Below the pieces are notes generated by a model. The model was given only the letters and a program-made list of their open reading frames with translations, was not told where the DNA came from and made no database searches. A program made the position numbers and the translations under genes. A stretch of DNA of 64,000 nucleotides from JBKBII01 sp046299415 (GTDB lineage Bacteria > Pseudomonadota > Gammaproteobacteria > Ectothiorhodospirales > Ectothiorhodospiraceae), in NCBI GenBank assembly GCA_046299415.1, contig JBKBII010000011.1:31756-95755 (forward strand), given 5' to 3'. Position 1 is the first letter of the stretch, and the number at the start of each line of letters is the position of its first letter. Positions 27,832 to 36,972 of the stretch are shown here, piece after piece.

Positions 27832-29844
27832 TTACTGCGACCTCGAACCAAAAGATTCGCAAGGATCGGGCCTCTCGATTCGGCGCCCGAAGAACAGGGC
27901 ATCGAAGCGACCATCATTCAGGACATCAAATACCCACTGATGCTCGGTCTTGCCAACTACCCGGTCATCGACGGCGCTTTGATCGCTCTTCGCGGACGGC
28001 TCGGCTGCCACCACGTTATCGGGCACGACCCGCCCTAACTCCGTCTCCAGTGCCGTCTCGTCGGGGGAGCCGGGTTCCGTCATACCCACGACAAACACTC
28101 GCAGCGGCACCCCGGGAAAGTCACTGTTCGCACCCTCGGCCAAGTCTGCGAGACCCACCTGCGCACCAGAACCGCTGGCCCCCTGCCTCAATGCCGCCTC
28201 CGCTCGCAACACCCGAAACGCTTCATGGGAATTTAGACCGGGATGCGGAGACATTCCCGTCTCGAGCCACGCCGGGACTGCAAAATCGCGGCGAGCATGC
28301 TCATAGCCGAGCGTCGCCACAACGACAGGGCGGCCTGGTATATCGCCTGCATCGTTCAATTGACGCGCAAGATGAGTGTGCTCCGCCTCCTCGCGCGCCT
28401 GCGCGAGCCGCTCAGCGATTGTCAGCGCCATCGCAAAATCTCGCGCCCGCTGGGCCGTGAGAAAACCGCCCAGATGCTCTCGCGGCACCATTCTGCAATG
28501 CGACTCGTAAACGGCATCGAGCCAGGGATCCACGATCGTTTCAGGCCAATCGGCTCCCAGCACGGGATGACTCGCCAACCAGTCCTCCGTTCTCTGTACC
28601 GAGGACAAGCCTTCCATCGCGATCTGGCGGGCTTCAGTCGAGGACAAGTTGATGCCGAGGATCGGCCATCCCGCGTTCAGGGCTTCAGCCACGATCGGCC
28701 GATAACTCGCCCACGGCCAACCACGGTCCGGCATACCAACCTCTGCCGCCAAGCGATCCGCCTCCGCTTGCGCCCATTCGCTCGCAGCTGGATTCGAGCT
28801 AACGGCACCCAAGCGATCAGCAGAATCCCGATACGGCGCATCATCGCCCAAACGACTCGCCATATCGTTATTGAATCCTGACGAACGCGACTTTGAATAC
28901 GCGTCCAGAAACGGCTGATCATCGAGGTCGAATATTTCCATCGCAAGGATTGGCATTCGCCCCGCCGCGGCCAGTGCGATCAACCAACGACGCTGCACCT
29001 CATGGTGATCGGGATGCCCATGCAATTCACCGATCAGCACCACATCAGCGCTCAAAGCCGACAAAAATGCCTGCTGACAGGCCCGATGCGATGAATCAGA
29101 CTGCCGTTGCAGAGTTTTGTCTCGCTGATCGCGCTCAACGCCGCTCCCTTGATCCGTCGAAAAGGAAGCGATCGACGCGGGATCCGTGCGATGGCCCAGC
29201 GATGCCTCGTGTTGTTCGGCCAACAACCAGTGCCCGCTACCGGCCTCGACAGTACCGATCGGCCCGCTAGTCTTTTCGCTTTCCGCCTCATGACGCCCTT
29301 GTCCCGCTTCAGGGCCTTTCGACTCCATCGCACGCGAGTCGGCCCGTCGAGATCCACACGCGAGTTCGAGCGCTGCAGCCAGATTGGCGTCATCACGATT
29401 CAAACGCTGTACAAGCCGGTCCGGATATGCCCGTGTCGGCGTGACTCCCGACGCATCCACGACCAAAACCCCCTCGGGCAGTATCACTGGCGACGAATGC
29501 GTTCGGTCGAAAGCATCGACATCGTTCATAACCACGCCCGTGCCAGCTGTCGCGGTCGACAACATCACTCCAGCCAAAATAGCCCAGACAGGCGTTATCG
29601 ATCGAATCGTCTCGAATCGGGCACTGCGCGAAGCCAGTTCTCGCCCCCCACGGTCGACAGTGGGCTTCATCCAACGATCGCCGGTAAAAAATGCTTGCGT
29701 TGTGCGATCACCTCCGTCGTACGAAGCGAGAAACGACTCATACAAGAGGGGATCGACCTGACGGCGACCAGGCAGCACCGAAACGCTATCGGCGACCGGC
29801 GCGTCAACCGAATCATCGTTCACTCTTTGAGATGATCGCGACAC
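27832..29844 (-). CDS. Large ChaN-like (heme-binding uptake / Tiki-type) protein
   Basis: The C-terminal half matches the ChaN family (PF04187), seen in a few bacteria as iron-regulated, heme-binding surface lipoproteins. VVLIGELHGHPDHHEVQRRW is the signature, followed by MEIFDLDDQPFLDAY and YRPIVAEALNAGWPILGINL. The GTG at 29844 has AGGAG five bases upstream, giving 670 residues, against ~280 for ChaN. Residues ~80-105 (TPVWAILAGVMLSTATAG) form one hydrophobic segment, a signal anchor or uncleaved signal, after a ~78-residue hydrophilic start. A ~120-residue Glu/Ser/Arg-rich linker precedes the domain. The catalytic or heme role here is unproven. Confidence 0.75.
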   Translation of the reverse strand: MSRSSQRVNDDSVDAPVADSVSVLPGRRQVDPLLYESFLASYDGGDRTTQAFFTGDRWMKPTVDRGGRELASRSARFETIRSITPVWAILAGVMLSTATAGTGVVMNDVDAFDRTHSSPVILPEGVLVVDASGVTPTRAYPDRLVQRLNRDDANLAAALELACGSRRADSRAMESKGPEAGQGRHEAESEKTSGPIGTVEAGSGHWLLAEQHEASLGHRTDPASIASFSTDQGSGVERDQRDKTLQRQSDSSHRACQQAFLSALSADVVLIGELHGHPDHHEVQRRWLIALAAAGRMPILAMEIFDLDDQPFLDAYSKSRSSGFNNDMASRLGDDAPYRDSADRLGAVSSNPAASEWAQAEADRLAAEVGMPDRGWPWASYRPIVAEALNAGWPILGINLSSTEARQIAMEGLSSVQRTEDWLASHPVLGADWPETIVDPWLDAVYESHCRMVPREHLGGFLTAQRARDFAMALTIAERLAQAREEAEHTHLARQLNDAGDIPGRPVVVATLGYEHARRDFAVPAWLETGMSPHPGLNSHEAFRVLRAEAALRQGASGSGAQVGLADLAEGANSDFPGVPLRVFVVGMTEPGSPDETALETELGRVVPDNVVAAEPSAKSDQSAVDDRVVGKTEHQWVFDVLNDGRFDALFFGRRIERPDPCESFGSRSQ

Positions 29845-30654
29845 GAGAACTCCTATATTGGGCCGACCCGACGACGAACGCGGCAACGCTCGCGCTTGAT
29901 TGCAATCGGGCCGACGGCTCACCCGCCCTACTGACTGGGGTCATCATCGACTCACGGTATCGGGTACACTGCGAGGGGCTTAAAGGCAACGCTTGGAGTG
30001 ACTCGACCGGGCGTTTATCGTTCCCCGCACTGAGCCGGATCGCCGCACTCTGACAGGGATCGGCCCGAGACGGTCCTGACGAAACGAAGCGCCCATCATT
30101 GATCGAGTGGCTCCCGCGCGATGCTCAGCGCGGACACATCAAGCGCCTCGGGGCCGCGAGCACGAACGTTCAGTGCGAGCCGCGACTTGCTCTGCGGCTC
30201 AATTCTGCCAATGCTATCGACCAACAGAACCGACCTCGCTGCGAATCCGGGCCATCACGACTGTCCAGCCTCTGCTCGGCCCCCCGAGCGCGCCAGAGAC
30301 CGCTCGAAAAGCGATCACAAGGATTCAGGCGCTCATCCCCGTTCTCGGGTCGAGCGGTTGCAAAACCGAGGCGTCCGCGATCAGGCTCAATTTCGAGACG
30401 AGCATCAGGAAAAACGTAAAGACCTATGCGACTGCGCGCCGCCAGCGCTGGAGGCATCGGTTCGGAATTCGGCGATCAGCACATCTGCCGACGGTTCGTA
30501 CAGCGCTATGTAAAAACATGAGCAAACGGACTGGTTGACGCACGTTGCGCGTAATCAACCCATCACCCCTCCAACCGAACGACAACCACAAGCCGCGGAT
30601 TCACAGACAATTCGCGTTCGATTCATGATCCACGAATTAACAGGAGTCGATTCC
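29845..30654. other. 810-base divergent region without a supported gene
   Basis: Short open frames on the plus strand (for example from ATG at 29832) lack motifs and ribosome sites. A possible -10, TACACT, sits at about 29968-29973 after a weak -35. I see no recognisable structured RNA such as SRP RNA, 6S RNA or RNase P RNA. Confidence 0.4.
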
Positions 30655-31158
30655 GTGCCAACCGAGCCGCGAGAATTAGCAAGCGTCAGTTCAGCGTCCA
30701 ATCCGGCTCAGCCGGCCAACGGCGACTCGACACTCGACCCATCTGCACCACCGTCGCCGGCTGCAGCTGAAGCCTTCCCCGAATCGACACGCACAATTGC
30801 GATAGAAGCAGCCGCATTTCGCCGCCTGCTTGCCCATCTCGACTCGCGCAAGGACGTCCAGAATATTGATCTAATGAACCTCGCAGGTTTTTGCCGAAAC
30901 TGTCTGGCTCGCTGGTACGAAGAAGAAGCCCACGCTCTCGGATACGATGTCGACCGCGCCAGCGCACGCGAACGCATCTACGGCATGCCCTACGAAACGT
31001 GGAAAGCACAATTTCAACTCGACGGCGCCTCGTCGCAAATCGAAAGCCATCTTGGGACAAATACGGTCATTCCATCAGCGTCATCTGACACTCACGGACC
31101 TGACGAGGCGCAAGATCATTCCGCCAGTTCCAATCCCGCCGGCAACGCTCAGTCGTGA
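30655..31158 (+). CDS. DUF1244-domain protein with N-terminal extension
   Basis: The DUF1244 domain is an uncharacterised small helical domain of proteobacteria. It is seen at about residues 65-135: FRRLLAHLDSRKDVQNIDLM, NLAGFCRNCLARWYEEEA and YGMPYETWKAQFQ. The GTG at 30655 is preceded by AGGAG with eight bases spacing, better than the ATG at 30625 or the TTG at 30535. About 60 Pro/Ser/Ala-rich residues precede the domain and a disordered Ser/Asp tail follows, where family members are usually ~100 residues. Its stop overlaps the RNase D start (GTGA), so the two are translated together. Confidence 0.85.
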   Translation: MPTEPRELASVSSASNPAQPANGDSTLDPSAPPSPAAAEAFPESTRTIAIEAAAFRRLLAHLDSRKDVQNIDLMNLAGFCRNCLARWYEEEAHALGYDVDRASARERIYGMPYETWKAQFQLDGASSQIESHLGTNTVIPSASSDTHGPDEAQDHSASSNPAGNAQS

Positions 31159-32549
31159 ATCCATCGCATCATCATCCAGACGATCGTGATCGCCTCGCAC
31201 TCCCCGTGGAGGTCGAAAGCGTTATCGCAGAAGCCCAAGAACAGGGGTGGCTCGCACTCGATACCGAGTTTTTGCGTCAAGAGACCTACTACGCCGAGCT
31301 GTGTCTGGTCCAGATCGCCACACAAAACAGCTCGCTTTTGCTGGAGGGGCTTGATGCGAGGCCCGTCGGTCAGAGCGACTTGCGCGGCCGTCGTAGCGCC
31401 GGGGTCGTCACGGCACAGTCAAAAGCTTTGGAGCGACTCCTGACGAGGCTTGCGCCGGATGACGACCAAGACGTAAATCCAGGTGGAAGCGGAATCGCTC
31501 GACCCACAATCGTCGTGCATTCAGGTGTGCAAGATTTCGAGATCCTCGGCCAAATCCGACCCCAGTTACTCCAGTTCATAACGGACCCGCCGCCTGACAA
31601 CCATCCGACAGACGACACAGCAGAAGGTCGCCGCGCGATCACAAACGACACGACACCGCACATCATCGAGCCGCCCTTTGACACACAGATTGCGGCTTCG
31701 TTTCTGGGGCTGTCGCACCAGGTGTCCTACCAGGCGTTGGTCGAGGCCCGACTTGGCGTCTCCCTAGACAAGACCCAATCATGCACCGACTGGTCGCAAC
31801 GCCCATTGAGTCCCGCTCAACGCCAATACGCGATCGATGACGTCGTCTATCTGGCTGAACTGTTTCCATCGCTGTGCGAGGACTTACAGAAGAATGGCCT
31901 TGAGGCCATGGTCAAAGAAGAAACAGCGCGCATCTACCAGCAGGCGCTCACACTGGACCAGCCAAAAAATCTTTGGAAGCGTGTCCGAGGGGCACAACGT
32001 TTACCACGACCTGCGTTGGCCATTCTCCAAGAGATGGCCATCTGGCGGGAAAAGGTCGCGATGAAACGCGACCGTCCACGACGTTGGATTCTAGCCGATG
32101 ACGTCGCCATCAACATCGCAAGAGCGGCGATGAAAAAAGACTTCGCGCTAGACCATCGTGGAGGCCGAGCAGGCCGCTGGACACCAGAAGAACGCGACGA
32201 GTTACTCGCCGGCATTGAGCGCGGGCGCCAACGACCAATCGAGATGGCACCTGAACATTCGACACCGCTAACACAAGAACAGTACCTCGCGCTCAAGGCC
32301 ATCGATTCAGCTGCTCGGGCGACTCACCAAAAAATCATCGAACGGTTCACCCAACGAGGAATTGCCGACCAATGGGCAGGCAGCCCAAAAGCCCTAGCGT
32401 TTTGGGCCATACAGCCCGACCAGACCCCTTGGGCCGCGGGGTGGCGCGCAGAGCTCGTGAGCGATTTGACCTTACCGCTTCGGCAATCCGCCTTGCAGCA
32501 CCTCAGCAGCCCACCCCAAGCCCTCGATGAGCGTTCGACGCCAAGGTAA
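31155..32549 (+). CDS. rnd: Ribonuclease D
   Basis: RNase D is a 3'-5' exonuclease for tRNA maturation. DEDD motifs are visible: LALDTEFLRQETYYAELCLV (Exo I), VVHSGVQDFEIL (Exo II), and QRQYAIDDVVYLAELFP (Exo III). Two HRDC-type helical regions follow, one with RPRRWILADDVAINIAR. The start is GTG at 31155 overlapping the previous stop. Length is 464 residues against 375 in E. coli. Insertions near residues 60-85 and 125-160 are hydrophilic. Confidence 0.93.
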   Translation: MNPSHHHPDDRDRLALPVEVESVIAEAQEQGWLALDTEFLRQETYYAELCLVQIATQNSSLLLEGLDARPVGQSDLRGRRSAGVVTAQSKALERLLTRLAPDDDQDVNPGGSGIARPTIVVHSGVQDFEILGQIRPQLLQFITDPPPDNHPTDDTAEGRRAITNDTTPHIIEPPFDTQIAASFLGLSHQVSYQALVEARLGVSLDKTQSCTDWSQRPLSPAQRQYAIDDVVYLAELFPSLCEDLQKNGLEAMVKEETARIYQQALTLDQPKNLWKRVRGAQRLPRPALAILQEMAIWREKVAMKRDRPRRWILADDVAINIARAAMKKDFALDHRGGRAGRWTPEERDELLAGIERGRQRPIEMAPEHSTPLTQEQYLALKAIDSAARATHQKIIERFTQRGIADQWAGSPKALAFWAIQPDQTPWAAGWRAELVSDLTLPLRQSALQHLSSPPQALDERSTPR

Positions 32550-32824
32550 ATCCCGAGACTTGACAACACACCAGAAGCAATACCCTCGCACAACCGTACT
32601 TAGCACAGATGATCCTAGCGCAGACCATCGCAACCGCGCTCTTGGTCACCGCTGTTCACCTTGAGTCGCCTGCCCCAGAGCCAGCAGAGTCAACCAGTCA
32701 TTGGTTTATCGTCGAGTTGAGGGCCACGTCACGCTGCCCGTGGCTATTCCCGATCGTCTTGTAGCGCCGTCTTCACGTCGACCCCGAAAACTTGAGGACA
32801 GAACAATGACGCCGACGCGCACGC

Positions 32825-33256
32825 TTACCTTACGATCGAGTAAACCCCGCGACGTAGCGATTCGAGTCGTCCCTGCTTTTTGAGATAGGCCAGCGATTGA
32901 CTCAGGTTTTTAGTGTTGATCCCGGCCTTATCCGCCTCGATACGAATTTCCTCGACAGTCATTTCTGGCTTGCTGCCAACGATTTCACAGATCTTTTCAC
33001 TCGCCGTGCCAGTGCGCATCCGGCTTGATCCGCGCCGGCGGGGTCTCGATTTCGAGCCGCTGAGCTCTGCGATCTGCCGATCAATCTCAGCCAACGCCTG
33101 CCGATAATCGCCCTCGAGTGCCTTGCGCTTATCCTGCAGTTGGCGAATCTGCGCTCTCAGCGCCTTTTCTCGCTTGTCCTGCTCTTCTTGTTGCTTCAGG
33201 CGTGCCAGCGCAAAAAGCTCTTCGGCGCTCATGTCCTGCAAACTTTTACCCATCAT
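32825..33256 (-). CDS. Small coiled-coil / winged-helix protein, DNA-binding candidate
   Basis: I do not recognise the family. Residues ~5-68 form a heptad-rich helix (SAEELFALARLKQQEEQDKR, then QIRQLQDKRKALEGDYRQAL). A basic Ser/Arg/Gly linker follows (KSRPRRRGSSRMRTGTA). The C-terminal ~60 residues look like a winged helix: SEKICEIVGSKPEMTVEEIR, DKAGINTKNLSQSLAYLKKQ and a hairpin GRLESLRRGVYSIV. This oligomerisation-helix plus linker plus DNA-domain plan is shared by H-NS-type nucleoid proteins, but no sequence similarity is claimed. GAGAGG precedes the ATGATG start. It stands alone beside an AT-richer non-coding stretch. Confidence 0.7.
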   Translation of the reverse strand: MMGKSLQDMSAEELFALARLKQQEEQDKREKALRAQIRQLQDKRKALEGDYRQALAEIDRQIAELSGSKSRPRRRGSSRMRTGTASEKICEIVGSKPEMTVEEIRIEADKAGINTKNLSQSLAYLKKQGRLESLRRGVYSIVR

Positions 33257-33828
33257 CTTGTGAAACCTCTCGATTCATAAACACGGGATTAAAAGAGAAA
33301 TCGTACCGGCCGGAAAACAGCATCTACGACCAACGACGCTCAATTTTATTCCCACTTTTGACTGTCGGCGTAAAAACTCTGCGCGTCCGCCAGATACTTC
33401 GTACCAATGCATACCGTCAACATGATGCAAATGAACCGATCGAGCAAACAATAGATATCAGCACTCGCTCTTCCGCGATCGAGAACCTCGACGCGCCGAG
33501 CCAGAAACGGACGCAAGACCATCCAAAAATGACGAAGCCGGCTTACTTTCTTGATCGAGTAAAATTAAGAACACGAGTGATCAGGTTAGCCTCGATCACC
33601 ACACATCGCAGCGACGACAGGACAATCAGTCCTTACATCAATTTCGCGGGTCAAAACAAAAACAACCACAGTCTTTCCATGCCCTCTAATTGCGGCACCT
33701 GAAGCGAGGGACAAACGCAAGGCACCCGATCAATCAACGCACCCGAGAATCAAAAGTCACACACATGAGTCGAGGGCTTTCAGACTGACCTTGGAATCCA
33801 GACCAGAAGCCCGGAGCTGAACGATCGT
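33257..33828. other. 572-base region without a supported gene, AT-richer than neighbours
   Basis: This stretch has visibly more A/T than adjoining genes (for example around 33330-33365 and 33545-33590) and no gene with a credible start or motif. It presumably contains the promoter of the gene ending at 32825. TTGATCGAGTAAAATTAAG at 33553-33571 is AT-rich but does not form a good -35/-10 pair. Confidence 0.45.
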
Positions 33829-35421
33829 TTACCGTGAAGCCTTGAAAAAACCCAAGGACTCGAGACATTTGGAATATCGATCTGGCGTTGTGAGGTCACC
33901 AGAGACACTCAGCTGTCTGCGGATACGCTGCTCAGGCGACTCATCGAGGCCGTTCAATGTCGCGTCAATGAGTTTTGGGGAGTCGATCGCATGGCGTCGA
34001 ATCAGTTCGCGCCGCTCGAGCCGATGCATCCACCAAGCAAAATTGTGAACATGCGGACCCGTGACCACCAGCACACCGGCGCGCAGCGCCTCGAGCGGGT
34101 TGTGGCCACCGACGTCGACCCACGATCCTCCCAGCCAGACGCAATGAGCCATCGCCTGCAAAACCGCCAGATCACCGACGACGTCGACCAACACGACACC
34201 CTTTTTCGAGGCCGCGGGCGAAGTCTCGAGCGGGGCTGGGTCATTCGCGGAGCCCACAACGCATTCGTCATTCCCTTCGAGCCAGCTCTGGCGCAGAGCT
34301 GACCAGCGCGAGACCGCAAGGTTTTCGGACTCCAGCCATGACTGCAGGGCTTCACTGCGATGCGGGTGACGCGGCGCCAATACAACGACCAAATCGGGCC
34401 TCAGCCTCTGCAGCGCTCGCATCGGTTCGAACAACAGCGCTTCTTCACCTTCGTGTGTGCTCGCAATCACAAGTACCGGCGAATCAGCCCAAGCTTGTTG
34501 GGCTCGGGCCGCCCACTGCGGCCAACCTGATGTTCGTCCCTCAGAGACTGCAGACCCTCGCGCCGCCACTGCAGCGTCGACCGCCCGAGGTCTTGGATCC
34601 AAACGGATCGAAGGCATCGCGGCAGTGACCCTTTGCGATCTCGCCAGCGCACTCGTGACGGCCCTACCCGTGCTCAACGTATTGACTAATGATCGCGGGT
34701 TGCGTGATGACGCATCAACATTCAACGACGCCGGCATTCCGGCCGTGGGCGACACCAGCGTTTTTAGATCACCACACAGATGAATTCGCGCTGCGAGCAC
34801 ACCAAGCACCCGGAACCGCCGCGCATCCCAAGGACTGCGCGCCACCACGCCGCTCAACCGCTGCCACACCGGCGCGAACAGCCACGATGCTTTGGCATAG
34901 CGACGCGCAGCCTGCTTCGATAATCGGCCGTTAAGCAACCATACAGGCACCCCAACTCGATGCGCCTCACGGATCAGGAGAGGCCACAGTTCAGTCTCGA
35001 CGACAACAATACGCTCAGGCGACAACGTCTCGAGCCACCGCCGCCACGTACGGCGCCGATCAACTGGAAAAAAAGCATGGGCGATTGGTGCTGCAGACTC
35101 GTGTAATCGACTCTCGGCGATCCAGCGTCGAACCTGAGCCGCAGCCGTCGGCGTCGTGGTCGTCAAAAACAAGCCATGCCCCTGCTCGTGCCAATGCTCG
35201 AGCAACGGGCGCGCAGCGAGAAACTCGCCAACAGAGACTGCGTGCACCCAGATCGGTGCAGTCGAGCCATCCCATTGCGGCGGATCAAAAGAGGCCGTCG
35301 CGCGCTCGTAGTAGTTGGGATCCCGTCGCGCTCGCCTTCGCCAAGTCCATGGTGCCGCTTTCTCGACCACTCGCATGGCTGCAGAATAGAGCGCCAGAGA
35401 CAACGACTCAGTCAATCGCAC
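33829..35421 (-). CDS. waaA: 3-deoxy-D-manno-octulosonic acid (Kdo) transferase
   Basis: WaaA adds Kdo to lipid IVA at the inner-membrane surface. Family motifs are IWVHAVSVGEFLAARPLL, TTTTPTAAAQVR, PERIVVVETELWPLLIREA and the C-terminal CVWLGGSWVDVGGHNPLEAL. The start is GTG at 35421 with AGAGG six bases upstream. The N terminus has a weak hydrophobic helix. Length is 530 residues (425 in E. coli); an Arg/Ser/Ala-rich insertion lies near residues 225-290. It complements kdsD and kdsC in the lpt cluster of this window. Confidence 0.94.
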   Translation of the reverse strand: MRLTESLSLALYSAAMRVVEKAAPWTWRRRARRDPNYYERATASFDPPQWDGSTAPIWVHAVSVGEFLAARPLLEHWHEQGHGLFLTTTTPTAAAQVRRWIAESRLHESAAPIAHAFFPVDRRRTWRRWLETLSPERIVVVETELWPLLIREAHRVGVPVWLLNGRLSKQAARRYAKASWLFAPVWQRLSGVVARSPWDARRFRVLGVLAARIHLCGDLKTLVSPTAGMPASLNVDASSRNPRSLVNTLSTGRAVTSALARSQRVTAAMPSIRLDPRPRAVDAAVAARGSAVSEGRTSGWPQWAARAQQAWADSPVLVIASTHEGEEALLFEPMRALQRLRPDLVVVLAPRHPHRSEALQSWLESENLAVSRWSALRQSWLEGNDECVVGSANDPAPLETSPAASKKGVVLVDVVGDLAVLQAMAHCVWLGGSWVDVGGHNPLEALRAGVLVVTGPHVHNFAWWMHRLERRELIRRHAIDSPKLIDATLNGLDESPEQRIRRQLSVSGDLTTPDRYSKCLESLGFFKASR

Positions 35422-35718
35422 TCAAAACCTCTGATCAAAAAACGGCGAGCCATAACGACGAGTGACCTCACCACCGACCGCGGCGACAGCAATTACCGAC
35501 GAGACACGATACCCTGCGTCGACCTGGCAAACAGTCGCTTGCGAAACCTGCGTCGATATCGCCATCCACTCTGCATGGCTTTGGAGTGCCCCTCGGCCGC
35601 CAAGGGACCGGGCCAACCGCTCGCTTCCCGGCCATCCCGTCGATCGTCGCCAATCAAGCCCCTGAATCATCAAACCAGCACCTCTGACCGCCGAATCCAT
35701 TCGTGAAGACATCGCCAA
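35422..35718 (-). CDS. Possible small protein abutting waaA (unidentified)
   Basis: A 98-codon frame ends at the base before the waaA GTG (TTTTGAGTG), an arrangement seen in coupled genes. The second half (VSQATVCQVDAGYRVSSVIA) could form beta strands, but no family is recognised. It overlaps the lpxL-type start on the opposite strand by 16 bases. It may be only chance open sequence. Confidence 0.25.
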   Translation of the reverse strand: MAMSSRMDSAVRGAGLMIQGLDWRRSTGWPGSERLARSLGGRGALQSHAEWMAISTQVSQATVCQVDAGYRVSSVIAVAAVGGEVTRRYGSPFFDQRF

Positions 35719-36650
35719 ACGCCAAACAAGTTACCGTTCAACGCTCCAAACGAAATCACCCCAATCTGGCGGCGCCGCGTTTCTGGCCCGGCTGGGCTGG
35801 CATCGCGATCGGCTACGCCGTTGCTCAGGCACCACTCGGTTTTGGACGCGGCCTCGGTCGAATGCTCGGCTGGTTATTGTACGGACTTGCGCCCAAGCGT
35901 CGTCGAATCACGGCGGTCAACGTCGCATTGTGTTTTCCCGATCGCTCACCGGCTTGGCAGCGCAACCTCGTTCGTCGTCACTTCATCGACGCTGGTATCG
36001 GCGTCATGGAAACCGCAGCGGCCTGGTGGGCACCTGAGCGACGACTGAGCCACCGCTACCAAATCGACGGTCTCGAGCATTTACAGCAGGCCCTCGCAGA
36101 CGGGCGAGGGGCCCTGCTGCTCAGCGCGCACTTCACCAGCCTCGAAATGTGCGCGCGATGTCTGAGCCTGGAAACACCGTTCGCCGCGATGTATCGCCCC
36201 TCCGAAAGGCCCTTGGTCAATTGGCTGTTCCGCACTTGGCGTTCGCGCCACGCAGTGGCTGCGATTCCTAGAGACGACGTCAAGGGGCTGATTCGACAAC
36301 TGCGCGCCAATGTGCCCGTGTGGTACGCCCCGGATCAAGCCGCTTCAGGTGATCAGGCCGTCGTCGTTCCGTTCTTCGGTGTTCCCGCAGCGACGCACAA
36401 CGCCACCCACCGATTGGCACGTATTTCGCGGGCGCCAGTTCTGCCCTTTTTTGGCTATCGCGGTGAAGATAACCGGTATTACCTGACCATCCACGCGCCG
36501 CTTTCCGACTTTCCCACACACGACGTTGCGGCCGATACCGAACGCGTTAACCTCGCGATCGAAGACGCCATTCGCCTCGCCCCGGGGCAATATTTTTGGT
36601 CCCACCGGCGCTTCAAGAACCGCCCCGGACTCGCCAACCCCTACCCCTGA
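35703..36650 (+). CDS. lpxL: Lipid A biosynthesis acyltransferase, LpxL/LpxP type
   Basis: LpxL-family enzymes add a secondary acyl chain to Kdo2-lipid A using acyl-ACP. The catalytic HX4E motif is in LLLSAHFTSLEMCAR. Other family blocks are AAMYRPSERPLVNWLF, VWYAPDQAASGDQAVVVPFF, and GQYFWSHRRFKNRP at the end. An N-terminal hydrophobic segment lies near residues 30-60. The start is GTG at 35703, without a good ribosome site. Divergent neighbour waaA supplies its substrate. Confidence 0.92.
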   Translation: MKTSPNAKQVTVQRSKRNHPNLAAPRFWPGWAGIAIGYAVAQAPLGFGRGLGRMLGWLLYGLAPKRRRITAVNVALCFPDRSPAWQRNLVRRHFIDAGIGVMETAAAWWAPERRLSHRYQIDGLEHLQQALADGRGALLLSAHFTSLEMCARCLSLETPFAAMYRPSERPLVNWLFRTWRSRHAVAAIPRDDVKGLIRQLRANVPVWYAPDQAASGDQAVVVPFFGVPAATHNATHRLARISRAPVLPFFGYRGEDNRYYLTIHAPLSDFPTHDVAADTERVNLAIEDAIRLAPGQYFWSHRRFKNRPGLANPYP

Positions 36651-36972
36651 ATCCCGCGACGACCGCCCCGCCGATACCGAAACCATAAGGGCAACGGCGG
36701 GCGACAAAGGCATCGTCCAGAAGATTGAACAGCGACGGCAAACCGCCAATGAGCCCAAAACGCACTGGATCGATTGGTCGGCTGCCGCGGTTCGCGAGGT
36801 CTAAATAAACGATCATGCCTCCTATACAGTCGTAACGACAGCTCGCTTCAATCGGGACCTCAATGCAATCCCACCCCGTTTGCATCCGGGCCGCGGGGAG
36901 TCAATGAAGGCCAAGTCGACCGGACGCCCATTGGTCGGAAAAAACTGCTTCAAAGACCTCCGACAACGCAGC
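36651..36972. other. 322-base convergent region, no gene seen
   Basis: This lies between the ends of the lpxL-type gene and the ELM1-family gene. A minus-strand frame at 36613-36885 has no recognisable features and overlaps the lpxL 3' end. Confidence 0.4.

Noticed and set aside
29832..30053. Plus-strand 74-codon frame opposite the start of the ChaN-like gene
   Set aside because: No ribosome site or motif, and it overlaps the well-supported start at 29844 on the minus strand.
29900..30060. Possible structured RNA (SRP, 6S or RNase P RNA)
   Set aside because: None of the conserved core sequences of these RNAs could be found.
36613..36885. Minus-strand 90-codon frame after the lpxL-type gene
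   Set aside because: Overlaps the 3' end of the acyltransferase gene on the other strand and shows no family features.
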